The notes beneath the pieces were generated by a model that had not been told where the DNA came from, did not search any database, and saw only the letters and a list, made by a program, of their open reading frames with translations. Position numbers and translations under genes: made by a program. Below, in pieces: positions 1-7,838 of a stretch of 40,430 nucleotides of DNA; within the stretch, counting starts at the first letter, position 1; every line of letters starts with the position of its first letter. The stretch comes from Candidatus Poribacteria bacterium (GTDB lineage: Bacteria; Poribacteria; WGA-4E; WGA-3G), in NCBI GenBank assembly GCA_012270875.1, contig JAAXHI010000287.1, forward strand, positions 1-40,430. The letters run 5' to 3'.

Positions 1-494
1 GTAATTCCGCCTAATGCGAAGACTGGTATTTTAACAGTTTTCGCCACCTCTGCCAGTCCGCCTACACCGACCGCTGGACCGTATCCGGGTTTACTTGCTG
101 TCGGATAGATAGGACTATAAGTCACGAAATCTGCCCCTTCTGCCTCTCGTTTTTGTGCTGCGTCAAGCGCGTGCACCGAACACCCGATATAGAGGTTGCC
201 ATCTGTTTGCGCTTTGATTGTATCTACCGATTCAGCATTCGCGGGTAGATGAACGCCTGTAGCACCTACTTCGAGCGCGATGCGCGTGTTTGTGTTGATG
301 AAAAGTTTCGCCTCGTAATTTCGACACAACTCGGCGATCGGTTGTGCCAACTGAGTTAACTGGGTTTCGTTTAAATCCTTCTCACGCAATTGGATAGCGG
401 TGACACCGGCATCTAACAATTCCGAAATGACATCGACCAGCGGGGTAGGTGCACATTGGTGTCTGTCGGTAATAGTGTATAACCTAAAACCCAC
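1..494 (-). CDS. thiE: Thiamine-phosphate synthase (ThiE/TenI family), 3' end cut by window edge
   Basis: Reverse-strand translation from a GTG at 494 gives a TIM-barrel typical of thiamine-phosphate synthase: it opens VGFRLYTITDRHQ, then IQLREKDL (the pyrophosphate/pyrimidine-binding QLREK motif), a VHLP strand, IGCSVH, and ADFVTYSPIYPT followed by SKPG, and reaches FALGGIT at the window edge. About 164 codons are visible of a usual ~210. ThiE joins the pyrimidine and thiazole halves of thiamine in the cytoplasm. The GTG is preceded by AAGGA at a suitable distance, and no better start lies upstream. It sits downstream of rsmB on the same strand, 142 bases away. TenI (thiazole tautomerase) is a close paralogue and cannot be fully excluded without the C-terminus. 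Confidence 0.88.
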   Translation of the reverse strand, partial: MGFRLYTITDRHQCAPTPLVDVISELLDAGVTAIQLREKDLNETQLTQLAQPIAELCRNYEAKLFINTNTRIALEVGATGVHLPANAESVDTIKAQTDGNLYIGCSVHALDAAQKREAEGADFVTYSPIYPTASKPGYGPAVGVGGLAEVAKTVKIPVFALGGI

Positions 495-519
495 TTTTTT
501 AATTTTCCTTGCGGTTAAG

Positions 520-589
520 AAAGTTGAAAGTGTTCTAAAGTTTCAAAATGCCTAAAGTTATGAAACACCAAAAGCCCTCTTTCAACTTT
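520..589. repeat. Nested inverted repeat between rsmB and thiE
   Basis: An 11-base arm AAAGTTGAAAG (520-530) is matched by its perfect complement at 579-589. Inside it, GTTTCA (540-545) pairs with TGAAAC (561-566). There is no clear T-run on the minus strand, so a terminator role is only possible. It could form a cruciform or an RNA hairpin in the leader of thiE. Confidence 0.5.
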
Positions 590-636
590 AGCTGACTTTA
601 CTCCCACTGCGAGGCATTTAGCACACTTCACAACTT

Positions 637-2013
637 CTAAACTTCTTTTCGGAGGCGTGCGACGAACGCGCCATCAATGCCGTGTTCATGCGGGAATGTC
701 TGTACGAAACCTTGTGGTGTTATCACACTTGGTAAAACATCGGGTATAAAATCTTTAGCATTTTCTACCGTCCACATCGGAAAATCTGTTAAAAATCGCT
801 GGACGACCTCTTCGTTTTCGATCAGTTCAGTGCTACAGGTGCTATAGACGAGGACACCGCCGGGTTTGATGTGTTTTGCGGCGTTCTTGAGTAGGTTATA
901 TTGGATTTCGCTGAGGGCATGAATCTGTTTGAGCGTTTTGTTCCATCGGATGTCAGGATGGCGGCGGAGTGTTCCGAACCCTGAGCAGGGTGCGTCAACA
1001 AGCACAGCATCTGCGGTTTTAATGAATCCGAGATCGGCTTTTGTTCCGTCCATGACTTGCGTTTCAACATTCCGTGCGCCGACACGTCGGCAGTTTCTTT
1101 CCAACAGTGCGATTTTTTCCGCTGACACGTCTACAGCGACAATCTTTCCAGCATTGCCCATGAGATGCGCGAGATGGGTCGTTTTGCCGCCCGGTGCAGC
1201 ACACAAGTCCACTATGTATGCTGCGTCTTTCGGTGAGAGGAGGTGTGCCACTAACATTGCACTCTCATCTTGGACATAGACATCTTCTCGGTTAAGGACA
1301 TCCTTTAATGTCCCTTCACCGGCAGCATCAAAAGCGGTGATAGCACGGTTTTCGAGGGTTATCCCATCGAGTGCTACTTTGGAGGCAGTCGCGGCGATGC
1401 CGCTCGCTTCTAACGATCGGCAAATTTCTTCACGTTTGGTCAGGAGGGTATTCACGCGGAGTGCGAGCGGTGCGATCTGGTTACTGGCGCGACAGAACGC
1501 CAGCGTCCACGAAACGCCGCGTGTCTCAAGCCAACGCTTCACCAGCCATGTCGGGTATGACAATGAAAACGCGATGTGTTCGGTTGGGTTCGTATCAAGC
1601 AGTGGGTAAGTGAGTGTGGCACCCTCACGTTGCACGGAGCGGAGGACAGCATTGATAAATCCTGCGGTTTTTCGTCTCTTGTTTTGTCGCAGATGGGAAG
1701 TTGCGAGTTGGACGGTTTCAAAGATAGCGGCGTGTGCGGGGACACCGTTGAGATGTAGCAGCTGAAACGCGCCGAGTCGTAGGATATTACGATGGCGCGC
1801 GTTTAACTGAAATCGTGGATTAATAAACTGGTCCAGCACCCAATCCAATTGCCGCTGCCATCGGATAACGCCGTAGACGAGTCCATTGATGAAACGACGT
1901 TCGCGTCCGTTAATTGCATACCGTTCGTATGCGCTATCAACAACAGATGCTATGGATGCGCTGCTGTGCGAGAGGGTTAGCAAACACTCTAAGGCGACTT
2001 TGCGGGCGTTCAT
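637..2013 (-). CDS. rsmB: 16S rRNA (cytosine-967-C5)-methyltransferase RsmB
   Basis: 458 codons, the usual length for RsmB/Sun. The first ~135 residues are the NusB-like RNA-binding domain (ALECLLTL, FINGLVYGVIRWQRQLDWVL, AFQLLHLNGVPAHAAIFETV). The C-terminal half is the Rossmann methyltransferase: VDLCAAPGGKTTHLA binds S-adenosylmethionine, VLVDAPCSGFGTLRR carries one conserved cysteine with the DAPCSG motif, and LVYSTCSTE carries the second; this family uses both cysteines in catalysis and product release. It methylates 16S rRNA position C967 in the cytoplasm. The ATG at 2013 is chosen because the NusB domain begins directly after it. A 39-bp tandem duplication lies immediately upstream and overlaps the start codon. 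rpsT precedes it on the same strand. Confidence 0.95.
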   Translation of the reverse strand: MNARKVALECLLTLSHSSASIASVVDSAYERYAINGRERRFINGLVYGVIRWQRQLDWVLDQFINPRFQLNARHRNILRLGAFQLLHLNGVPAHAAIFETVQLATSHLRQNKRRKTAGFINAVLRSVQREGATLTYPLLDTNPTEHIAFSLSYPTWLVKRWLETRGVSWTLAFCRASNQIAPLALRVNTLLTKREEICRSLEASGIAATASKVALDGITLENRAITAFDAAGEGTLKDVLNREDVYVQDESAMLVAHLLSPKDAAYIVDLCAAPGGKTTHLAHLMGNAGKIVAVDVSAEKIALLERNCRRVGARNVETQVMDGTKADLGFIKTADAVLVDAPCSGFGTLRRHPDIRWNKTLKQIHALSEIQYNLLKNAAKHIKPGGVLVYSTCSTELIENEEVVQRFLTDFPMWTVENAKDFIPDVLPSVITPQGFVQTFPHEHGIDGAFVARLRKEV

Positions 2014-2090
2014 ATTTTTAAATTTCGCAAGGCGTGCAACAACATGAAACGTATTTTTAAATTTCGCAAGGCGTGCAATAACATGAAACG
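2013..2090. repeat. Tandem duplication, 2 x 39 bp, at the rsmB start
   Basis: Positions 2013-2051 and 2052-2090 are direct copies of a 39-base unit, differing only at one base (C at 2040, T at 2079). The first copy touches the rsmB start codon, so the duplication lengthens the rsmB leader by one unit. Confidence 0.9.
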
Positions 2091-2165
2091 TTTAAAAGTA
2101 TCCCTCGCCTCAGAACCGTCTGCCGCCGTTGTTGCAGACTTGTCTTCTTGGATAAAGCACGGAAA

Positions 2166-2438
2166 TTACGCTGCTTCCGCAGTGATCGCATTCAACTTGC
2201 GGGTAAGTCGGGACTTTTGGCGATTTGCTGTCCCTTTTTTGATGACCCCTTTACTGGCGGCTCTATCTAAGAGACTTACTGTCGTCTTGCACAATTCTTG
2301 TGCTGTCTCAACGTTGCGCTCTTCAAGTGCGGTTTCTGCCTGTTTGAGTACTGTCCGCAGTGTTGATTTTCGGTGGCGGTTGCGTATCCGCTTCGCGTTG
2401 TCCGCGCGTGCGTGTTTCTTTGCAGATCGTCGATGCAA
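2166..2438 (-). CDS. rpsT: 30S ribosomal protein S20
   Basis: 90 codons, normal for S20. The protein is strongly basic, with RSAKKHARADNAKRIRNRH near the N-terminus, a KSTLRT stretch, and a C-terminal helix VIKKGTANRQKSRLTRKLN, the layout of S20, which binds the 5' domain of 16S rRNA during 30S assembly. The start is a TTG at 2438: AAAAGGAG lies 8 bases upstream and there is no in-frame ATG, while an ATG just upstream is out of frame. A weak start codon fits the known habit of rpsT of using UUG and being translationally autoregulated (family knowledge from E. coli). Confidence 0.93.
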   Translation of the reverse strand: MHRRSAKKHARADNAKRIRNRHRKSTLRTVLKQAETALEERNVETAQELCKTTVSLLDRAASKGVIKKGTANRQKSRLTRKLNAITAEAA

Positions 2439-2512
2439 AACATCTACTCCTTTTGAGAATTTGTTCTTTCAATAATTGAAGTATTGAATATCTTTTTGAA
2501 TACGTGTACTTA

Positions 2513-2541
2513 ATGATACCACAAAATATCGGGTTTGTCCA
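2513..2541 (-). promoter_or_regulatory. Sigma-70-type promoter for rpsT
   Basis: On the minus strand TGGACA (2541-2536) and TATCAT (2518-2513) are separated by exactly 17 bases. Transcription would start near 2506, giving a leader of roughly 68 bases before the rpsT TTG. Confidence 0.6.
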
Positions 2542-2610
2542 TATTTTTTCATTCCCAGACTTGACGTTTCCGCTTTGTATACGGTCTGTCTCGAAATAAT
2601 AGCAGCAATT

Positions 2611-2853
2611 TTATAGCAGTGGCAATTTTTTCAAGATGGATTCGGCGGCTTGAATGTAATCTTGTTTCTTCCCATTTTTGACAACCCATTGTAGATATTT
2701 TCTCGCCATTGGAACGTTGTCACGATAGTAGTATACCAACCCGATGTAGAAACTATATTCCTCGTATCTTCCAAAGTGATTTAGCACAACATTATAGCGG
2801 TCCAATATGCGGATGAGGAACTCGTCATTGTTGGCATAGAATCTTTTATTCTC
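2611..2853 (-). pseudogene. C-terminal stub of the secreted tandem-array protein family
   Basis: The reading frame from 2853 to the stop at 2611 encodes about 80 residues (ENKRFYANNDEFLIRIL, then LVYYYRDNVPMARKYLQWVV, ending AAESILKKLPLL) that match the C-terminal quarter of the two upstream homologues (FYAGNNDYFIQLL and AAESILKKLPSD; LYAENDDFIIRLL and AAESLLKKLPPR). The homology begins exactly at the stop codon of the neighbouring intact copy, as expected for unequal crossing-over or deletion between tandem copies. It has no signal peptide and no Shine-Dalgarno at its first internal ATG (2805), so it is probably not expressed as a functional protein. Confidence 0.75.
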
Positions 2854-3889
2854 AGTCGGATGGCAATTTTTTTAAGATGGATTCGGCGGCTTGAATGTAA
2901 TTATCCTTCTTTCCATGTTTAACGATCCACTGTAGATCCGACGGTGCTTTGCTGCCCCGATAGTAGTGGACCAACCGTAAGTAGAACCTGTATGGATCCA
3001 GCAGATTGATAGTTTCTCCATGTCGAAGCAACTGATAATTATACTGGCTTAATAGCTGAATGAAGTAATCGTTATTCCCGGCATAGAATTTTTCGTTATT
3101 TAAGGTGTAGGTGGTGCCATCCCATTCGTAGAGGCTTATCCAAGGCAGATAGGGTGCGCCAGGAATCTTCTCGATCTGTATGCCATACGGAATTTTGATT
3201 TCGCAGGTGCCATTGTCATCCAAATCAACGTATTCTGCCTCCTGATCGGTAGGAATGGTGTAGCAGCTGAAGATTTCTTTGAACTCGCCGTTCTGAAACG
3301 AAACGACAGCGACACCGTAGATGGATTCAATCCATACGTCTAAAGTGCCATCGCCTGTCAAATCCACGAGTTTAAAGGAGAGATCGCGCGACTTGAAAGC
3401 ATCTTCTGGGGGTTGGGTGAAGACGAAGGGTGGGTTATGAAGTTCAATCTGTTTCGCTGCTGGGACATCCAATGCAGGCTTGCCGGCATCAAAGAATTTG
3501 AAAGCGTCTTTTTTCTTCGGCACCTTTGCCTTGATATCAGTCTCCGCAATAAAGAGAAACGCTTGCAGCCAAGTTTCGCTGTATCCTTGCATCCAACCGC
3601 TTTGGTGTGTATTAGCCCTCATATAAACAAGGATCAGAACAATCGTCTCGTTTTCGGGGGTGTCATCAATATTTGCATCGGCTTTCAGTCGGGTGACGTA
3701 AATGAGTTCTTCCGGTGTGGGTGAAAGCAAGAAACGGTGATACTTCCGACCTTCAGGATCCCTGGAAAAAAACCGCTGATACTTGACCCCAGAAGTCGTC
3801 GTTTTAGAGGTATCAGCGTTCACACCAAAACAACTGAGTATCAGGAAAGTAAGAAGCCCAAAAAGTGTGGTTTGAAGATGTTTTTTCAT
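2852..3889 (-). CDS. Secreted protein with EF-hand-like/FG-GAP-like motifs, tandem-array copy B
   Basis: 345 codons. N-terminal signal peptide MKKHLQTTLFGLLTFLILS ending at VNA before DT, a likely signal peptidase I site; a cysteine at the LSC step could instead be a lipobox, but the homologous copy has serine there. The middle carries two calcium-loop-like segments, LVDLTGDGTLDVWI and YVDLDDNGTCEIKI, as in FG-GAP/VCBS-type repeats, then ISLYEWDGTTYTLNNEKFYA, and a helical C-terminal tail QAAESILKKLPSD resembling the end of a TPR unit. Start at 3889 has CGGAGGC a few bases upstream. The function is unknown. It sits between a C-terminal stub and a frameshifted copy of itself, all on the same strand. 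Confidence 0.8.
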   Translation of the reverse strand: MKKHLQTTLFGLLTFLILSCFGVNADTSKTTTSGVKYQRFFSRDPEGRKYHRFLLSPTPEELIYVTRLKADANIDDTPENETIVLILVYMRANTHQSGWMQGYSETWLQAFLFIAETDIKAKVPKKKDAFKFFDAGKPALDVPAAKQIELHNPPFVFTQPPEDAFKSRDLSFKLVDLTGDGTLDVWIESIYGVAVVSFQNGEFKEIFSCYTIPTDQEAEYVDLDDNGTCEIKIPYGIQIEKIPGAPYLPWISLYEWDGTTYTLNNEKFYAGNNDYFIQLLSQYNYQLLRHGETINLLDPYRFYLRLVHYYRGSKAPSDLQWIVKHGKKDNYIQAAESILKKLPSD

Positions 3890-3941
3890 GTTTTTGCCTC
3901 CGATTTGGTCAGTCTGCTGTCAGACACGGTAGGTATGTTTT

Positions 3942-4951
3942 TCAGCGGGGTGGCAACTTTTTCAAGAGCGATTCCGCGGCTTGAATGTAATCCTTGTTCT
4001 CAGCGTGTTTGACAACCCACTGTAGATGCCTTTTCGCCATTACTGCGTTGCCACGATAGTAGAATACCAATCCTATGTAGAAATTATATGGTGCGTATCT
4101 TCCATATAGCATCAGTGCATAATTATATTTGCCTAACAACCGAATGATGAAATCGTCATTCTCGGCATAGAGCCTCTCGTTATTCAAGATGTATGTGGTG
4201 CCATCCCATTCGTAGAGGCTCATCCAATGCACATATCGTATGGGGGGATTATCAATCATAAATATGCTGCGGGGAATCTTGATTTCGTAGGTGCCATCAT
4301 TATCCAAGTCAACGTACTCAGGAGAGTGCTCTCTGGAATACGCGTAGCCGCTGCAGACTTCCTTGAACTCGCCGTTTTGAAACGAGATCACAGCAACACC
4401 TTCGGAGTGGTCAAGCCATACGTCTAAAATGCCATCACCCGTCAAATCCACGAGTTCAAAGGAGACCCCCTTGAAGGGCCAAGATTCACCGCCCCGCAAT
4501 CCGCCGAAAACGAAGGGTGGATTCCGAACTTCAATGGTCTTCCCTGGAACATCGAAATTATGAGTCCCTGCATCAAAAAGCTTGAAAAGGGCTTTTTTCT
4601 TCGGAAGCCCGGCTTCCTCGGTCTCTGCCTCAGCAATGAGGAGAAACGCTTGGCACCAGTCGCTCCATTCTTCTCCTGCCTCAGCGACCATCAGCACAAT
4701 CGTCTCTTTTTCGGGGGTGTCATCAATATTCCCTACGGCTTTCTTCCGGGTGCTGTAAGAGGCATCGGGTGGTGCGGGGAACTGCAAAAACCGGTGATAC
4801 TTTCGACCCTCGGGGTCAATTGGATGATCAGGATAGCTTTTATACGCAACATCAGGATTTTTGGGGTCTGGGTATCCGCGTTCACTGGAAATGAACTGAG
4901 TATCAGCGAAATAGAAAGTCCTAAAAGTGTGGTTTGAAGATGTTTATTCAT
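3942..4951 (-). pseudogene. Frameshifted copy A of the secreted tandem-array family
   Basis: The gene begins at ATG 4951 with GGAG upstream: MNKHLQTTLLGLSISLILS, ending VNADT, the same signal peptide as the neighbour. The frame then leaves homology, and the homologous text (DPEGRKYHRFLQFPAPP, NIDDTPEKETIVLM, LVDLTGDGILDVWL, YVDLDNDGTYEIKI) continues in the -1 frame down to 3942. The switch happens at 4859-4865, where the zero frame reads C CCA AAA, a textbook -1 slippery heptamer; after a -1 slip the product would run QTPKNPDVAYKSYPDHP and on into full homology. There is no strong hairpin within ten bases downstream, so a one-base indel in this CCCCAAAAA tract (mutation or sequencing error) is the simpler explanation. 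Ribosomes could also start at ATG 4787 without a signal peptide. Confidence 0.75.
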
Positions 4952-5040
4952 GTTTTATCTCCGAATAAATAAAAGTGGCGATGATTTCGTGATCAGTCGT
5001 TGAAATGTTCCATTATGAACGGATTCGGATGCCTTAACGT

Positions 5041-7254
5041 TCACTCCCATAGAATTACTGTTCGGTCTCGACTCCTACTTGCGATAGTTTTGCCATCTGG
5101 ACTGAACGCTACGCTATGGACACTACCCGTATGGCCAGCAAACTTCGCTTTGAGCTCACCCGTCGCAACGTCCCACAAAAGAACCTTATAGTCGGGCCAC
5201 GCGTCTCCACTTGCGATGGTTTTGCCATCCGGACTGAACGCTACGCTATAGACACTGCCTGTATGCCCTGTGAGTTGTGCTTTGATGGTGCCTGTTGCCA
5301 CGTCCCACAGAAGCACCGCATGGTCTCCTGCGTCCCGACTCCCAGTTGCGAATGTCTTGCCATCGGGACTGAACGCGACACTTCTGACATCACCCTTATG
5401 CTTGGCGAGTTCCGTTTTGATGGTACCTGTCTCTACGTCCCATATACGGACTTCACTATCATAACTCAGACTGGCAAGGACTGTACCATCTGGACTGAAC
5501 GCTATACGCCTGATTCTGCTATCGGTATCGAATGTTCTTTTGCGTTTACCCGTTGCAACGTCCCATAAAAAAATCTTATAGTCATAGTCGTCGTCATAGT
5601 CTTGGGGATTCCAAGTTACACCAGCAAGTGTTGTGCCATCTGGACTGAACGCGACACTCCTGACTTCACCTGTAGATCTCGTGAGTTTTGCTTTCACCGA
5701 ACCCGTTGCGATGTCCCACAAAATAACCTTACTCTTAAGGTAATTTGACCCGTCAGGTGTCACACCGGCAAGGATCGTGCCATCCGAACTGAACGATAAA
5801 CTCCTAACATGCCCGTTATACCCTGTGAGTGTCCCTTTCACCGAACCCGTCGCAACGTCCCACAAATGAAACTCCGTGTCCTCATCCGCGCTGACAAGTA
5901 TAGATCCATCTGGACTGAACGCGACACTCCTGACGCGATCCGTATCAAGTCTCGCTTTCACCGAACTTGTGCCAACGTCCCACAAAAACACCTCACCATA
6001 CCGCCACCCACTGCCACTTGCAAGCGTTGTGCCATCCGGACTGAACAACACACTATTGGCACTGCCTGTATGTCCGGTGAGTTTCGCTTTCATATCACCT
6101 GTTCCAACATCCCAGAAAAAAATCGTATGTGCCCCTTTGCTCTGACTTGTACTTACAAGGGTCTTGCTATCCGGACTGAACAATACACTACTGATCTTGT
6201 TCGTATGCTCGGCGAGTTTCGCTTTCATTGAACCCGTCGCAACGTCCCACATAAAAATCGTGTGTCCCTCCTTTCCCCGACTCACACTTACCAGCGTTTT
6301 ACCATCGGGACTGAACAATACACGACTGACCCCATCGTCCTTATGCTTGACGAGTGTGGATTTGAGGCTGCCCGACCCAACGTCCCACAAAAGCACCGCA
6401 CCATACCGCCACCCACTGCCACTTGCAAGCGTTGTGCCATCCGGACTGAACGATATACTATAGACCCCTCTCGTATGACCTGCGAGTGTGGATTTGAGGG
6501 TACCCGTCGCAACGTCCCACAAATGAACTGTTTTGTCCAAACTCCCACTGGCAAGTGTCTTGCCATCTGGACTAAGCGATATACTATGGATACTGTGTCC
6601 GCTCTTATGCCCAATGAGTGTGGATTTGAGGCTGCCCGACCCAACGTCCCACAAATGAATCTTATTGCTATAACCCAGACTGCCACTTGCAAGCGTTGTG
6701 CCATCTGGACTGAAAAATAGTCTACCGATCGCGCTCGCATGCCCAGTGAGTGTGGATTTGAGGCTGCCCGACCCAACGTCCCACAGACGAACCGTACCAT
6801 CCAGACTTCCGCTGGCAAGTGTCTCGCCATTCGGACTGAACGATAAACCATAGACCCGGCTCGTATGTCCAGTGAGGGTCGCTTTCACAGCACCTGACTC
6901 TACATCCCACAAACGCACTGCACAGTCCATATCTCCACCGCCACTGGCGAGCGTTTTGCCATCCGGACTGAACGATAAACTATTGACCCAATCCATCTGC
7001 CCAGCGAGCAAGGCGAGTTCTTGGAATGTTTTGGCATCATACAGCCATATACCGATGTGAGTTCCTACGGCAAGTAACGCACCGTCCGGAGAATACGTTA
7101 TCTCCCCTACACCCCCTTTACCGAGACGCGCTTTGGCACCCTCGGGTAAACTGAATTGGGTATATGGAGCATCCTGCCCGAATGTATCGAGAATATTGGT
7201 ACTTGAAACTATTAGGAACGTTAAAGTGAATAAAAATGTTGTTTTTACTTTCAT
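5041..7254 (-). CDS. Secreted WD40-repeat beta-propeller protein (16 repeats)
   Basis: 737 codons from ATG 7254, which has AAAAGGAA upstream and begins a signal peptide (MKVKTTFLFTLTFLIVSS to FGQDA). A longer in-frame ORF starts at 7368, but its extra 38 residues precede the signal peptide. The rest is 16 WD40 units of about 40 residues, each with the pattern FSPDG(K/T)TLASGS followed by a variable loop and then LWDVATG. Sixteen blades suggest two propellers of seven to eight blades, closed by the last VILWE strand. WD40 propellers are binding scaffolds; the partner is unknown. The signal peptide puts it outside the cytoplasm. The repeats are nearly identical in DNA, so copy number may vary between strains or be mis-assembled. 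Confidence 0.9.
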   Translation of the reverse strand: MKVKTTFLFTLTFLIVSSTNILDTFGQDAPYTQFSLPEGAKARLGKGGVGEITYSPDGALLAVGTHIGIWLYDAKTFQELALLAGQMDWVNSLSFSPDGKTLASGGGDMDCAVRLWDVESGAVKATLTGHTSRVYGLSFSPNGETLASGSLDGTVRLWDVGSGSLKSTLTGHASAIGRLFFSPDGTTLASGSLGYSNKIHLWDVGSGSLKSTLIGHKSGHSIHSISLSPDGKTLASGSLDKTVHLWDVATGTLKSTLAGHTRGVYSISFSPDGTTLASGSGWRYGAVLLWDVGSGSLKSTLVKHKDDGVSRVLFSPDGKTLVSVSRGKEGHTIFMWDVATGSMKAKLAEHTNKISSVLFSPDSKTLVSTSQSKGAHTIFFWDVGTGDMKAKLTGHTGSANSVLFSPDGTTLASGSGWRYGEVFLWDVGTSSVKARLDTDRVRSVAFSPDGSILVSADEDTEFHLWDVATGSVKGTLTGYNGHVRSLSFSSDGTILAGVTPDGSNYLKSKVILWDIATGSVKAKLTRSTGEVRSVAFSPDGTTLAGVTWNPQDYDDDYDYKIFLWDVATGKRKRTFDTDSRIRRIAFSPDGTVLASLSYDSEVRIWDVETGTIKTELAKHKGDVRSVAFSPDGKTFATGSRDAGDHAVLLWDVATGTIKAQLTGHTGSVYSVAFSPDGKTIASGDAWPDYKVLLWDVATGELKAKFAGHTGSVHSVAFSPDGKTIASRSRDRTVILWE

Positions 7255-7489
7255 GTGCTTATTCCTTTTGTTCAGGTGGACAGTTAATGCATTAAAGGAT
7301 CCGCTCAAAAACATGAAACGTATTTTTCTGATTGTTAAAGACACAATTTTGGGGTGGAAAACGTGCATTTTGTGAAAAAAATATATTTGGATTTTCCAAG
7401 GATTTTCCGGCGAGTGTCGGGATAGGTTTTCACCGGTTTAGGATGCGTCCCTCTGATTTAATTGAGGGTGGTGCATAAATATCTCGTAG

Positions 7490-7508
7490 GGGTTGGGTCT
7501 CCCAACCC
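7490..7508. repeat. Hairpin repeat (8-bp stem, 3-base loop)
   Basis: GGGTTGGG-TCT-CCCAACCC is a perfect hairpin. Read on the minus strand, its 3' arm is followed directly by CTACGAG, the flank shared with the other hairpins of this window. Confidence 0.8.
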
Positions 7509-7538
7509 GTCCGATGCGCGCATAGCAGATCTGATAGA

Positions 7539-7557
7539 GGGCGAGGCAACCTCGCCC
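7539..7557. repeat. Hairpin repeat (8-bp stem, 3-base loop)
   Basis: GGGCGAGG-CAA-CCTCGCCC is a perfect hairpin followed directly by CTACGG. It has the same build as the element 30 bases away but an unrelated stem sequence. Confidence 0.8.
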
Positions 7558-7693
7558 CTACGGTGGTCGCATACCCTAACGTTTGGAATAATGAACCACC
7601 CTCATTTAATTATACATTCTATTTGAAGCGCATCGCAAGAAAAAGCACAATACGTCCTGCCTGCTTTCCGATATTAAGGGAGGTCTGAAAATC

Positions 7694-7708
7694 GCGAGCA
7701 CAGCTCGC
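7694..7708. repeat. Hairpin repeat (6-bp stem, 3-base loop)
   Basis: GCGAGC-ACA-GCTCGC followed by TCCTACAG: same architecture, shorter stem. Confidence 0.7.
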
Positions 7709-7787
7709 TCCTACAGCGAAGAGACCTTAGGCAGAAAATCGAAATTATGGGACAATTGAATGGCTCTGATAGGCAGATGCTTTCCAT

Positions 7788-7816
7788 TTGATTTCTCCGT
7801 GAAAATGCGGTAGAAT
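7788..7816 (+). promoter_or_regulatory. Sigma-70-type promoter for the 7839 gene
   Basis: TTGATT (7788-7793), 17 bases, TAGAAT (7811-7816). The expected start site is only a base or two before the AAAGGAG at 7824-7830, so the leader would be very short. Confidence 0.55.
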
Positions 7817-7838
7817 ATACTTCAAAGGAGATTTCTTG

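Larger units (their letters stand above)
7255..7838. other. Intergenic region with three hairpin repeats
   Basis: No credible gene is present. The region separates the divergently oriented WD40 gene and the 7839 gene. It carries three unrelated-looking but similarly built palindromes at 7490-7508, 7539-7557 and 7694-7708 and the promoter of the 7839 gene. Confidence 0.7.

Noticed and set aside
2044..2475. 143-codon plus-strand ORF opposite rpsT
   Set aside because: It is antisense to a convincing S20 gene and starts inside the 39-bp duplication; composition looks like a shadow frame.
4733..4951. 72-codon ORF as a separate small secreted protein
   Set aside because: Only its first ~28 residues match the family signal peptide; the rest is out-of-frame text of copy A.
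5041..7000. Regular ~126-bp DNA periodicity that could look like a CRISPR or satellite array
   Set aside because: The period matches 42-residue WD40 blades in one open frame, and spacers are not unique as in CRISPR.
5116..7060. Several 60-190 codon ORFs antisense or out of frame within the WD40 gene
   Set aside because: They arise from the periodic WD40 coding repeats, have no ribosome sites and encode low-quality repetitive text; the WD40 frame explains the region.
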